NCBI GenBank assembly: GCA_947305035.1
Contig: CAMZCV010000026.1
Span: 1-9,185, forward strand
DNA from: an uncultured Coriobacteriales bacterium
GTDB lineage: Bacteria; Actinomycetota; Coriobacteriia; Coriobacteriales; Atopobiaceae
DNA length: 9,185 nucleotides
Direction: 5' to 3'
The notes beneath the pieces are model-generated. The model did not search any database. It was not told where the DNA came from and saw nothing but the letters and a program-made list of their open reading frames with translations. Of this stretch, positions 1 through 7,414 are shown piece after piece (position 1 is the first letter of the stretch; every line of letters starts with the position of its first letter). The position numbers were made by a program, and so were the translations under genes.

Positions 1-302
1 ACCTTGGCCAGCTCGTTGGCGAAGGCGCGGAACTTGGCGTTGGAGCCGACGAAGTCGGTCTCGCAGGTGAGCTCGACGAGAGCGCCAACCTTGGCGTCGT
101 CGGTCACGTAAGCGGCGATGGTGCCCTCGTTGGTGTCGCGGCCGGCGCGCTTGATGGCCTTGGCGAGACCCATGGTGCGCAGGACGTCGACGGCCTTCTC
201 GATGTCGCCGTCAGCCTCGACGAGTGCCTTCTTGCACTCCATCATCGGGGAGTCGGTCATCTCGCGGAGCTGCTTGACAAGTGCGGCGGTGATCTGGGCC
301 AT
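1..302 (-). CDS. tsf: Elongation factor Ts, N-terminal part (runs off left edge)
   Basis: EF-Ts is the guanine-nucleotide exchange factor that recycles EF-Tu-GDP to EF-Tu-GTP in the cytoplasm during translation elongation. About 100 codons are present, starting [20 protein letters not shown]. The N-terminal UBA-like domain (about residues 1-55) carries the family signature as [12 protein letters not shown], where many homologues have TGAGMMDCKKAL. The core-domain motif ETDFV, whose TDFV contacts the EF-Tu G domain, lies at residues 81-85. The ATG at 300-302 is preceded by AAGGAG (312-317), so the start is well supported. It lies 32 bases downstream of the rpsB stop, the universal rpsB-tsf arrangement, so the two are almost certainly co-transcribed. 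The gene is incomplete only because the window ends. Confidence 0.97.
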   Translation of the reverse strand, partial: MAQITAALVKQLREMTDSPMMECKKALVEADGDIEKAVDVLRTMGLAKAIKRAGRDTNEGTIAAYVTDDAKVGALVELTCETDFVGSNAKFRAFANELAK

Positions 303-334
303 GATATATCACTCCTTACAGGATCGGGTTTCGG

Positions 335-1087
335 TTACTCGGCAACGGTCTCGTCAGCAGCGGCCTCGGCGGGAGCGTCGGCCATCTCCTCGGCGGAGAT
401 CTGCGCCTGGCCGCCACCGGTGAGGATGGCGTCGGCGGCGAGCTCGCACATGAGGGCGACGGAACGGATGGCGTCATCGTTGGCGGGGATGCCGAAGTCG
501 ACGACGTCGGGATCGGAGTTGGTGTCGAGCAGGCCGATCACGGGGATGTGCAGGCGGTTGGCCTCCTTGATGGCGATCTCCTCGCGCTTGGTGTCGACGA
601 CGAAGAGGGCCTGCGGAAGGGCGGTCATCGTGCGGACGCCGCCGAGGTTGCGCTGAAGCTTCTCGAGCTCCTTGGAGAGCACGGACTGCTCCTTCTTGGG
701 CAGCGTGGCCATGGTGCCGTCCTCGACCATTGCCTCGAGCTCCTCCATGCGGTCGATACGGGAGCGCATAGTGACGAAGTTGGTGAGCATGCCGCCGAGC
801 CAGCGCTGGTTGATGAACGGCTGGCCGGAACGCTCAGCCTGGGCAGCGATGGGCTCCTGCGCCTGCTTCTTGGTACCAACGAACAGCACCTTGCCGCCAC
901 GGGCAGCGAGATCCTTCAGGAAGGTGTACGCGGCGTCGGCGCCGAGCATGGTCTTCTTGAGGTCGAGGATGTAGATGCCGTTGCGCTCGCCGAAGATGTA
1001 GGGCTTCATCTTGGGGTTCCAACGACGGGTCTGGTGACCGTAGTGGCAACCGGAATCGAGCAGGGTCTGGATAGTGATTTTAGCCAT
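335..1087 (-). CDS. rpsB: 30S ribosomal protein S2
   Basis: Structural protein of the small ribosomal subunit, assembled late and positioned between head and body of the 30S; it helps recruit S1 where S1 exists. The 250-residue product matches the usual S2 length. It carries both family signatures: the N-terminal block around YIFGERNGIYILDLKKT (residues 30-46) and PDVVDFGIPANDDAIRSV (193-210). The helical-hairpin insert (about 105-150) and an Ala/Glu-rich disordered tail (about 230-250) are typical. The early HxGHQTRRWNPKM block is present, with Cys14 where Val is common. The reading frame stays open 51 codons further upstream, but the ATG at 1085-1087 has AAGGAGG (1094-1100) seven bases away and homology begins there. 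It is followed after 32 bases by tsf. A possible regulatory leader is described separately. Confidence 0.97.
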   Translation of the reverse strand: MAKITIQTLLDSGCHYGHQTRRWNPKMKPYIFGERNGIYILDLKKTMLGADAAYTFLKDLAARGGKVLFVGTKKQAQEPIAAQAERSGQPFINQRWLGGMLTNFVTMRSRIDRMEELEAMVEDGTMATLPKKEQSVLSKELEKLQRNLGGVRTMTALPQALFVVDTKREEIAIKEANRLHIPVIGLLDTNSDPDVVDFGIPANDDAIRSVALMCELAADAILTGGGQAQISAEEMADAPAEAAADETVAE

Positions 1088-1240
1088 GGAAAACCTCCTT
1101 GTGGTTGTTCCTCCGCACGAGGTCATCCCCTTTGCACCACCCATTCGCTGGCTGACGACATGGGCACCACGGTACGCGGGTAGTCGTGCGTGTGAGATCG
1201 TCGCTGCACCATGCAGCGTGCCGCGCCCTATGCGCAGCAA
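1088..1240 (-). promoter_or_regulatory. Probable rpsB 5' leader with hairpins
   Basis: This stretch between the likely promoter and rpsB has no gene. Two structures can be read on the minus strand. One is a perfect stem of 7 bp with a 3-base loop (CGCTGCA / TGCAGCG, 1202-1218). The other is a 10-position helix between 1119-1128 and 1088-1097, with one U-U mismatch and one G-U pair, which would bury the Shine-Dalgarno of rpsB. S2 is known to repress its own rpsB-tsf operon through the mRNA leader in E. coli. Assigning that role here is inference, and the large 21-base loop makes the second helix uncertain. Confidence 0.4.
1094..1100 (-). promoter_or_regulatory. Shine-Dalgarno of rpsB
   Basis: AAGGAGG on the minus strand, seven bases before the ATG at 1085-1087. 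It fixes the rpsB start against the longer open frame that begins with a TTG at 1240. Much of it could pair with the complement of 1119-1128 (see the rpsB leader). Confidence 0.85.
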
Positions 1241-1246
1241 TTAGCT

Positions 1247-1252
1247 ATATTA
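1247..1252 (-). promoter_or_regulatory. Candidate -10 element for rpsB-tsf
   Basis: TAATAT on the minus strand sits in a short A+T-rich island between the xerC stop and the rpsB leader. No good -35 hexamer lies 16-18 bases upstream, so the promoter is only suggested by composition and by the need for strong, separate expression of S2 and EF-Ts. Confidence 0.3.
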
Positions 1253-1292
1253 CCATGCATCAGTCGAAAGATATGCAGGAATCTGTGCGTTT

Positions 1293-2246
1293 TCAGTCAA
1301 TTCCAGACTCCGACCGCGGGTGAGCTTGGCGCGTCGCGTCCTTGAGCCTGTCTATTGAGACGTGCGTGTAGATTTGAGTGGTCGAGAGCGACTCATGGCC
1401 GAGAAGCTCCTGCACGGTTCTGAGGTCTGCTCCACCACCGAGCAGCTCGGTTGCGAATGTATGGCGCATGGCATGCGGCGTGAGGGCGGCATCCTTCCCT
1501 GCTGCCCTCGTGCGTTTCTCGAAGACGGTTCGCAGCGCATCGGTGGACATGGGGTTTCCGCGGGTTGAGAGGAAGAGCGACCGCGTGGGCTTTCCCGAGG
1601 CTGCGAGCTGGGGGCGTCCGCGCTGGAGATACTCGCGAAGAGCCGCGAGCACCCGCGGATAGAGCGGGATGATGCGCTCCTTGCTGCCCTTTCCGAAGAG
1701 CTTGACCTGCGCCTCCGCGAAATCGATGTCATCGACGGAGAGCGAAGCCACCTCTGCGATACGAGCGCCCGAAGCGTAGAGCAGCTCGAAGATGGCTGCG
1801 TCCCTGACGCCCACGGGGGTTGTCGTGTCGATCGCCCCGATGATGTCCTCAACGTCGCCGTCGGACATGGTTTTGGGCAGCTTCTTCGCAAGCTTGGGGC
1901 TTGCAATGGCTGCCGCAGCGTCTTCGGTGACGAGCTCCTCATGGACGAGCCAGCGATAGAGCGAGCGGATGGCGGAAAGATGCCGGTTCACCGTCTTCTC
2001 CGAATAGCGGGCGCGTGTGAGCTGCGCAAGGTAGTACCTGAGGTCCCGATGGCTGATCGTTGCAGCGTCGATACCCTCGCGCTCTGTCCAAGATGCGAAG
2101 GACGCGAGGTCGGTGGCATACGCGCGAACGCTATGCGGGGACAGCCCGCGCACATCTTCCAGATAGGCGATGAAGCGGGAGATCCACGTGCGGAACTGCT
2201 CCTGTTCCTCCGTGCGTGCCTCTGCAACGTGCGACGTCGGTGCCAT
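1293..2246 (-). CDS. xerC: Tyrosine recombinase XerC-type
   Basis: Site-specific recombinase of the Xer family, which with its partner resolves chromosome dimers at dif before cell division. The 317-residue protein has an N-terminal SAM-like core-binding domain (about residues 17-105, with TVNRHLSAIRSLYRWL) and a C-terminal catalytic domain. All catalytic residues are visible: Arg162 (SGARIAE), Lys186 (GKGSKER), His258 and Arg261 (HAMRHTFA), His284 (GHESLSTTQ) and nucleophile Tyr293 (QIYTH). Its ATG shares one base with the trmFO stop (TGATG), implying translational coupling. Position between trmFO and rpsB matches the XerC/CodV locus of Firmicutes and the rpsB-linked xerC of actinobacteria, which favours the housekeeping enzyme over a phage or transposon integrase. 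The XerC versus XerD label rests on context only. Confidence 0.92.
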   Translation of the reverse strand: MAPTSHVAEARTEEQEQFRTWISRFIAYLEDVRGLSPHSVRAYATDLASFASWTEREGIDAATISHRDLRYYLAQLTRARYSEKTVNRHLSAIRSLYRWLVHEELVTEDAAAAIASPKLAKKLPKTMSDGDVEDIIGAIDTTTPVGVRDAAIFELLYASGARIAEVASLSVDDIDFAEAQVKLFGKGSKERIIPLYPRVLAALREYLQRGRPQLAASGKPTRSLFLSTRGNPMSTDALRTVFEKRTRAAGKDAALTPHAMRHTFATELLGGGADLRTVQELLGHESLSTTQIYTHVSIDRLKDATRQAHPRSESGID

Positions 2247-3565
2247 CAGCGCTCTCCAAAGAGGTCTGGACGATCCGCCACGAAGCGCTTTGCATCAGTG
2301 ATACCCCTCACTGCGTATGCCGCCTTGCGATTGGCCTTGGAGCGGATATGCTCCTCGAGCGGAGGGAATACGCCGAAATTGACGTGCATGGGCTGGTAAT
2401 CCTTGCAAGCTGGGTTGGATGCGTAGGCCACAAGCGACCCGAATGCGGTTGTGGGAGGAAGGGCGGGAGGCTCGAGGCCGTTTATGCGCGCGTACACATT
2501 GAGGGCTGCGTAGAGGCCCGATGCGATTGCCTCAACATATCCCTCGGTGCCCGTGATCTGTCCGGCGAGGAAGATGTCGGTTCCGGGAATCGAGAAGCCT
2601 TGGCTAAGGACATGCGGTGAATCGACGAAGGAATTGCGGTGCATCACGCCATAGCGGAAGAACTCGGCATGTTCGAGACCGGGAATCATCCTGAAGACGC
2701 GCGCCTGCTCCGAGAACGTGAGGTTGGTTTGGAAACCAACGAGGTTGTAGGCGCTGCCCTCCGCATTCTCAGCCCTGAGCTGCACCACCGCGAACGGCCT
2801 CCTGCCGGTATGGGGATTGACGAGGCCTACGGGCTTCAGAGCCCCGTATGCAAGGGACATGAAGCCCGTCCGAGCAACCTCCTCCACGGGCTGGCAAGCT
2901 TGGAACAGGTCCTTCGATTCGAAATCGTGCACGATCACGCGCTCAGCAGCGGTGAGTTCTTTGATGAACGCCTCGTATTCGTCGCGCTCCATAGGGCAGT
3001 TGAGGTAGTCCCCCACCTCGCCATCTCCGTAGCGCGACGCCCGGAACGCGCGCTCCATGTTGATGGTCTCCGCATCGACGATGGGCGCGGCGGCATCGAA
3101 GAACGAGAGATGCTCCTCGCCGAGACGCGTGCAGAGTGACGAGAAGAGGGCATCGGAACAGAGCGGCCCCGCTGCGATGACGGCGGGCCCCTCGGGAAGC
3201 TCGGTCACCTCGGTGCGATGGATGGTGATGAGCGGCTCCTTTTCAATCGCTTCAGTGACAGCCTGCGCGAATAGGTCTCGATTGACCGCAAGGGCACCTC
3301 CGGCGGCAACGCGCGTGGCGAAGGCGCAGCCGATGAGCTTCGAGCCATAGAGGGCGAGCTCCTCTTTGAGCATGCCGGCGGCGGACTCTGTCTTGGTGGA
3401 CTTCAGGGAATTGGAGCACACGAGCTCGGCGAACAGATCGGTCTTATGCGCCGGAGAGGTACGCGCGGGACGTTGCTCGTACAGGTCTACGGAGATGCCG
3501 CGAGAGGCGAGCTGCAGGGCGCATTCGGAGCCGGCAAGGCCTCCCCCAACAACGGTTACGCCCAT
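2246..3565 (-). CDS. trmFO: Folate-dependent tRNA (uracil-54-C5)-methyltransferase TrmFO
   Basis: FAD enzyme that makes ribothymidine at position 54 of the tRNA T-loop, using methylene-tetrahydrofolate as carbon donor and NAD(P)H as reductant. The 439-residue protein starts with the dinucleotide-binding motif VVGGGLAGSE (residues 5-14). The two cysteines linked to catalysis in the family are at Cys50 (AELVCSNS) and Cys224 (FQACQPVEE). The C-terminal FAD-contacting segment LAGQITGTEGYVEA (333-346) and the late block HVNFGVFPPL (394-403) are also typical. The ATG has a near-perfect AAGGAGGT (3574-3581) eight bases upstream. It follows dprA by 29 bases and overlaps xerC by one base. Most actinobacteria lack TrmFO; its presence is a useful lineage clue. 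The topA gene often found between dprA and trmFO in Firmicutes is absent here. Confidence 0.96.
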   Translation of the reverse strand: MGVTVVGGGLAGSECALQLASRGISVDLYEQRPARTSPAHKTDLFAELVCSNSLKSTKTESAAGMLKEELALYGSKLIGCAFATRVAAGGALAVNRDLFAQAVTEAIEKEPLITIHRTEVTELPEGPAVIAAGPLCSDALFSSLCTRLGEEHLSFFDAAAPIVDAETINMERAFRASRYGDGEVGDYLNCPMERDEYEAFIKELTAAERVIVHDFESKDLFQACQPVEEVARTGFMSLAYGALKPVGLVNPHTGRRPFAVVQLRAENAEGSAYNLVGFQTNLTFSEQARVFRMIPGLEHAEFFRYGVMHRNSFVDSPHVLSQGFSIPGTDIFLAGQITGTEGYVEAIASGLYAALNVYARINGLEPPALPPTTAFGSLVAYASNPACKDYQPMHVNFGVFPPLEEHIRSKANRKAAYAVRGITDAKRFVADRPDLFGER

Positions 3566-3594
3566 ATGCAGCTACCTCCTTCATGAAGAACCAA

Positions 3595-4485
3595 TCAATC
3601 ATTCCTATTGTGCGACAAAAAAGCTTCCTTCGACGCAATGTATCTTCCATCGGGTAATTTGGAAACCATCCCGAGCACTTCGTACTCCGAGAGCGTTTTG
3701 ATGATCGTAAGAACATCCTGGTTGAGCCGCTCGGAGAGCTCACGTGGTCGAGAGGGCGATGCGAACAGCGCCGAAAGCACCTCTCCCCTGGGAGCGCCTT
3801 CATGATGGATGATACCTCTCACCAGCCCGTACTCTTGTGCTATGGCCTGTTCGAGATCCTGCTCATCGCAGATGATGGATGCCCCGTTGGCAATGAGGTG
3901 GTTCGCGCCGCTGGATGTGGGTGAGAAGATGGATCCGGGGACCGCGAACAGGTTCCTCCCCAGGTCAAGCACCGTCTCGGCAGTCGACATGGTTCCCGAA
4001 CGCAGACCGGCTTCGGCGACGAACGTTGCACGTGAGAGCGCGGCGATGATGCGGTTGCGCTGGGGGAACTGGAACTTCTGGATTCCCGTCCCCCAAGGAA
4101 GGAGCGACACTACAGCTCCCCTTCCCTCCGACGCCTCGAAGAAGATGTCGGCGGACTCTGCCGGGTATATCTTGTCGGCTCCCGTACCCGCAACGATGAT
4201 GATGTCACCTCCTGCATCGAGGGCTGCACGGCCGGCGGCGTGGTCGCATCCGCGCGCGCCTCCCGAGACGACGACGAGCGAACATTCCGCACTGATACGG
4301 GCCGCCATCTCGGTGGCGGCAAGCCCATAGGGGGTGGCGAGGCGTGCTCCGACTATCGAAATCGCCGGGGCAAGCAGAACCTCGGGGTTTCCCAGCACAT
4401 AGAGGTCGGGCGGAGTTTCGAGCTCTTCGACAAGTTTTGGATAGAGCGCATCGCCCGGTTTGACGAGATACCTGTTCGATTCCAT
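3595..4485 (-). CDS. dprA: DNA-processing protein DprA (Smf), short form
   Basis: DprA binds incoming single-stranded DNA in the cytoplasm during natural transformation and loads RecA on it. The 296-residue protein has the extended Rossmann fold of the family: ISIVGARLATPYG (42-54), VVSGGARGCD (72-81), GTGADKIYP (100-108), the hallmark FPQRNRIIAALS (140-151), EAGLRSGTMSTA (158-169) and FAVPGS (180-185). A C-terminal winged-helix region follows at about residues 236-285. The usual N-terminal SAM-like domain is missing, because the Rossmann core begins almost at once (LYPKLVEELETPPDLY). Many homologues read GLARGID and GxGLD where this has GGARGCD and GTGAD. I chose the ATG at 4483-4485, eight bases after the comM stop, with a weak GGGGGA-type site. 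An earlier in-frame start at 4524 would overlap comM. Confidence 0.93.
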   Translation of the reverse strand: MESNRYLVKPGDALYPKLVEELETPPDLYVLGNPEVLLAPAISIVGARLATPYGLAATEMAARISAECSLVVVSGGARGCDHAAGRAALDAGGDIIIVAGTGADKIYPAESADIFFEASEGRGAVVSLLPWGTGIQKFQFPQRNRIIAALSRATFVAEAGLRSGTMSTAETVLDLGRNLFAVPGSIFSPTSSGANHLIANGASIICDEQDLEQAIAQEYGLVRGIIHHEGAPRGEVLSALFASPSRPRELSERLNQDVLTIIKTLSEYEVLGMVSKLPDGRYIASKEAFLSHNRND

Positions 4486-4493
4486 TGATCCCC

Positions 4494-5993
4494 CTATCCA
4501 AACGACCGCGACCTGAATGCGCACGCCTCGAGAACGTTCTGATCGGTGACGAGCTCTCCCTGCTCGAGATCTGCTATGGACCTCGCGACGCGGGCTACGC
4601 GGATGATCGCCCTGCCGCCAAGAGCGAGACGTTCAGAGATCGTCTCGAACGCACGCAGGGCTTCTTGAGAGAATCCGTAAGCTTCCATACCCCGTGCGCC
4701 TGCCGTTGGACGCTTGGTTTCTCGCCATCTCCTGAATTCAAGTGCCGCATCGAGGAGGTTGCGCATGTCATGCGACGAAAGACCCGCCGCACCGGAGATA
4801 ACCTTCTGGGAATCAGGGCGGGCAACATCCACGAGCACGTCGATCCTGTCCATGAGCGGCCCCCCGATACGCGCCTGATAGGATGCGATGCGCGGTCCCG
4901 AGCACGTGCATACATGACCTGGGTCGCCCAAATGTCCGCATGGACACGGGTTAGCAGCTGCGATGAGCTGGAAATTGCAGGGAAAGGTGTAGACGCCGTC
5001 TACACGGACGAGACGCACCTCATGCTCTTCGAGCGGCTGTCTGAGCGACTGGAGTACATTACCGGCGAATTCGGGCATCTCGTCGAGGAAGAGCACCCCT
5101 TGATGGGCGAGCGACACCTCTCCAGGCATCACAGGTCTTCCTCCCCCGATGAGTCCTCCCATCGAGATGGAATGGTGCGGCGCTCGGAACGGCCTGATTC
5201 CCCTGGCGATGGTCCTTGTGTCGGCTCCCGCCACCGAGTGGATGAGCAGCGCCTCGTTGAGCTCCTCGTCGCTCATGCGGGGTAGGATGGAGGGCATGCG
5301 CCGTGCGAGCATGGTCTTTCCCGCACCGGGCGGGCCCATCATCATGAGCCCATGGTTTCCAACTGCAGCGATGAGGAATGCCCGCTTTGCCATGTCCTGG
5401 TCGATCACGTCTGCGAAATCGTATTCGAGTTCGAAATCATCCACATCATCGGCTCGTCGAAGCTCAGCAATCCGAGAGAACGGCGTGCAACGCGATATCC
5501 CTTCTCTTAGAAGCGACAGGTTGGGGCAGACGAGGCAATCTTCAAGGGGGAGGTTTCCCTCTTCTCCCCCGAACACCAGGCTGAGACCCAGCTCGTGGGC
5601 AAGGCGTGCATATGCAACGCTCCCCCTCGTCGTTGAGATGTCTCCGTTGAGGCCGAGCTCGCCCACGAACATGCAGTTGTCGAGACCGGCTTTGGGGATC
5701 TGCCCCGTTGCGGCGAGGATTGCAGCTGCGATGGGAAGGTCGTACGCCGTTCCTGTCTTGCGGATCTCCGCGGGAGCAAGGTTGATGGTGATGTGAACGC
5801 GGGGAAACGTGTAGCCGCAGTCTTTGAATGCGTTGCGCACGCGCATCCTCGATTCCATCACCACCGAATCCGGACAACCGACGATGGTGATCCCGGGTAT
5901 TCCGCCCGTAATCCCAACCTCCACCGTTATGGGAAGCGCTTCTACGCCTCTGAGCTGGGCGGTTTGGATCGAGAAGCCCTCGGTCGGCATCAT
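4494..5993 (-). CDS. comM: ComM/YifB family Mg-chelatase-like AAA+ ATPase
   Basis: Hexameric AAA+ protein. ComM of naturally transformable bacteria is a helicase that extends branch migration during integration of transforming DNA, while the role in species not known to transform is unclear. The 499 residues show an N-terminal Lon-protease-like/ChlI domain (about 1-170, with VRNAFKDCGY and YDLPIAAAIL). An ATPase core follows, with Walker A GPPGAGKT (220-227), RPFRAPHHSISMGGLIGGG (267-285) and Walker B VLFLDE (300-305). A cysteine-rich loop NPCPCGHLGD...CTC (348-364) precedes MDRIDVLVDV, and a C-terminal Mg-chelatase domain ends the protein. Start choice is ambiguous: GTG at 6002, ATG at 5993 (ATGA overlap with the yraN stop) or ATG at 5990. 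I prefer 5993. Either ATG implies coupling to yraN. It is followed eight bases later by dprA. Confidence 0.94.
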   Translation of the reverse strand: MMPTEGFSIQTAQLRGVEALPITVEVGITGGIPGITIVGCPDSVVMESRMRVRNAFKDCGYTFPRVHITINLAPAEIRKTGTAYDLPIAAAILAATGQIPKAGLDNCMFVGELGLNGDISTTRGSVAYARLAHELGLSLVFGGEEGNLPLEDCLVCPNLSLLREGISRCTPFSRIAELRRADDVDDFELEYDFADVIDQDMAKRAFLIAAVGNHGLMMMGPPGAGKTMLARRMPSILPRMSDEELNEALLIHSVAGADTRTIARGIRPFRAPHHSISMGGLIGGGRPVMPGEVSLAHQGVLFLDEMPEFAGNVLQSLRQPLEEHEVRLVRVDGVYTFPCNFQLIAAANPCPCGHLGDPGHVCTCSGPRIASYQARIGGPLMDRIDVLVDVARPDSQKVISGAAGLSSHDMRNLLDAALEFRRWRETKRPTAGARGMEAYGFSQEALRAFETISERLALGGRAIIRVARVARSIADLEQGELVTDQNVLEACAFRSRSFG

Positions 5994-6445
5994 GCCTCCC
6001 ACCAGAAGCCCCCTTGCAGGTGCTTGATATGGGCTATTCGGTTGCTGAGGAAGGTGATGCCGATCACATCGAATCTGATCGATGTGCCCTCCTCATGAAT
6101 CATCCGGTAGAACTCTGCCATTTTGGCGTACCGCTCGAACTTCTCCGCGTTCACGGCCTCCTCGGGAGCTTCTTCGTGCCCATCTTCGAGCGAGCACCCG
6201 AGCAGTCGCCTGCTCTTAACCTCGACGAAGATCGTCTCGTCGGATGACCTGGCGATGATATCCACCTCGCCGAACGGCGTGCGCCAATTGGCGTCGACAA
6301 GCTCATATCCGTTGTCCTCGAGATAGGTTCGCGCAAGAACCTCTCCCAGATCTCCGACTTCCTTCGTGGAGAAATCCTCGATGCCTTCGAACGCGGGTTT
6401 CGTGACGTCGACGACGGCCTCGCATCTTCCCTCGAACTCTGCCAT
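5990..6445 (-). CDS. yraN: YraN/UPF0102 family endonuclease-like protein
   Basis: Small protein of the UPF0102 family, with a restriction-endonuclease/Holliday-junction-resolvase-like fold; its cellular role is unproven. The 151 residues have the family pattern: GDLGEVLARTYLEDNGYELVD (about 31-51), the metal-site motif GEVDIIA (about 59-65), FVEVKSR (about 72-78) and the late RFDVIGI (about 123-129). The acidic residues of GEVD and the E-x-K of VEVKSR correspond to the PD-(D/E)xK active site. About 30 residues precede the conserved core, a longer N-terminus than in many members. The ATG has AGGAGG at 6450-6455, four bases away. The stop overlaps the likely comM start (ATGA), and the rnhB-yraN-comM-dprA order is widely conserved, so a DNA repair or recombination role is a reasonable inference. 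Confidence 0.9.
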   Translation of the reverse strand: MAEFEGRCEAVVDVTKPAFEGIEDFSTKEVGDLGEVLARTYLEDNGYELVDANWRTPFGEVDIIARSSDETIFVEVKSRRLLGCSLEDGHEEAPEEAVNAEKFERYAKMAEFYRMIHEEGTSIRFDVIGITFLSNRIAHIKHLQGGFWWEA

Positions 6446-6633
6446 AGCTCCTCCTGTTCTGTGTTTGACGGTTGGTGGAGGAACAGTGTGGCAGGCGCGT
6501 CTGACAGGACGCTTTCACGTGGCATACAGCTGGCTAGCACGACTCTTCGCACAATTGCAGGAAGACTTCTGTAGCTGCTGGTAGGACTGTAGATAACTTG
6601 TTTAGTCAATAACCGAGGTGAAGGCACGAGGTG
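6446..6633 (-). other. rnhB-yraN intergenic region, possible leader
   Basis: These 188 bases hold no convincing gene. On the minus strand there is a TTGACT at 6604-6609, but no acceptable -10 follows at normal spacing. A 5-bp stem GCGTC / GACGC with a 6-base loop lies at 6497-6512. Just before yraN two mutually exclusive 6-bp helices are possible: 6449-6454 with 6477-6482, which covers the yraN Shine-Dalgarno, or 6454-6459 with 6481-6486, which leaves most of it free. No terminator is evident after rnhB. The gap suggests that yraN and the genes beyond it may have a separate promoter that I cannot place. Confidence 0.35.
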
Positions 6634-7407
6634 TCAGAAGAGACGCGGCGCCTCTATGAAGTTTCCACAAAAGGTGGAGCGGTGCACGGGCGTGAGACCA
6701 TGGGCCCTGATGGCATCGATGTGCTCCTGCGATGCATAGCCCTTGGAGGAGGCGAATCCATAACCTGGATAGATGGCGTCGAGATCGTCCATCAGGGCAT
6801 CTCGGGTAACCTTCGCAACGATCGACGCGGCGGAGATCGATGCGCAGCGCGCATCGCCCTTCACAACGCATACCTCCTTGGGATGAACATGGACGGGATT
6901 GCCGTCGATGAGCACGCAATCAGCCTCGATCCCGGTCTTCTCGATAGCGCCGGCCATGGCCATCCTCAATGCCCGCGCCATTCCGACACGATCGATGGTG
7001 TCGGGTGGAATGTGGCAGATGCCGATTGACCGTGCATGGTCGCGAATCCGCCCGGCAACCTCCTCGCGCATCTTGGGAGTGAGCTGTTTCGAGTCGTTGA
7101 TACCGAGGATCATGGGTTCCCAGGGCAGGCAGATGGCGCACACGGTGAGCGGCCCTGCAACGGCGCCCCTTCCAACCTCATCGACGCCGATGACGATGCC
7201 ATCGCCTGCAACCTCGCGCTGGTATGCGTAGAGCTTCGCGACGCGCATACGCTCGGCACGAAGGGCGTCGCGAGCTTTGACGGCCTTCTTGATTGCAGAC
7301 TGAACCTGCTTGCGCGGGTCTTCGCCATAACGTTCGAGCAGAGCATCAAGCTCGTCCTCCGAAGCTGAGGCGAAACGTGCGGCTATGTCCTTTGCAGAGG
7401 CATCCAT
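6634..7407 (-). CDS. rnhB: Ribonuclease HII
   Basis: Cytoplasmic endonuclease that cuts 5' of ribonucleotides embedded in DNA duplexes, starting ribonucleotide excision repair, and degrades RNA-DNA hybrids. Counting from the first possible start at 7413, the catalytic residues are Asp78-Glu79 in GVDEVGRGAVAGP, Asp170 in LIDGN and Asp187 in KGDARC, followed by the signature SISAASIVAKVTRD. NDSKQLTPKMRE (106-117) is also typical. A helical N-terminal extension of about 65 residues precedes the core, as in Bacillus-type RNase HII rather than the shorter E. coli enzyme. I place the start at the ATG 7405-7407 (257 residues), because AGGA at 7415-7418 is seven bases from it and only one base from the GTG at 7413. 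The rplS terminator ends 14 bases before this ATG, an unusual position. Confidence 0.95.
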   Translation of the reverse strand: MDASAKDIAARFASASEDELDALLERYGEDPRKQVQSAIKKAVKARDALRAERMRVAKLYAYQREVAGDGIVIGVDEVGRGAVAGPLTVCAICLPWEPMILGINDSKQLTPKMREEVAGRIRDHARSIGICHIPPDTIDRVGMARALRMAMAGAIEKTGIEADCVLIDGNPVHVHPKEVCVVKGDARCASISAASIVAKVTRDALMDDLDAIYPGYGFASSKGYASQEHIDAIRAHGLTPVHRSTFCGNFIEAPRLF

Positions 7408-7414
7408 ATCCACA

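Noticed and set aside
548..1183. 211-codon open frame on the plus strand opposite rpsB
   Set aside because: It is antisense to a certain S2 gene, rich in Leu/Gly/Glu as expected from the complement of a high-G+C gene, and has no recognisable domain.
1088..1240. N-terminal extension of rpsB by 51 codons
   Set aside because: The extension starts with TTG, is unlike S2, and the downstream ATG has a strong ribosome-binding site and matches the family start.
1293..2246. xerC as a phage or transposon integrase marking a mobile element
   Set aside because: It lies within a conserved housekeeping order, overlaps trmFO by one base, and there are no flanking repeats, tRNA target or phage genes.
4485..5285. 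266-codon open frame on the plus strand opposite comM
   Set aside because: It is the shadow of comM in a G+C-rich genome and shows no domain or gene-like start.
6151..6627. 158-codon minus-strand frame spanning the rnhB-yraN gap
   Set aside because: It overlaps yraN out of frame, is Ser/Arg-rich without a domain, and looks like an accidental frame.
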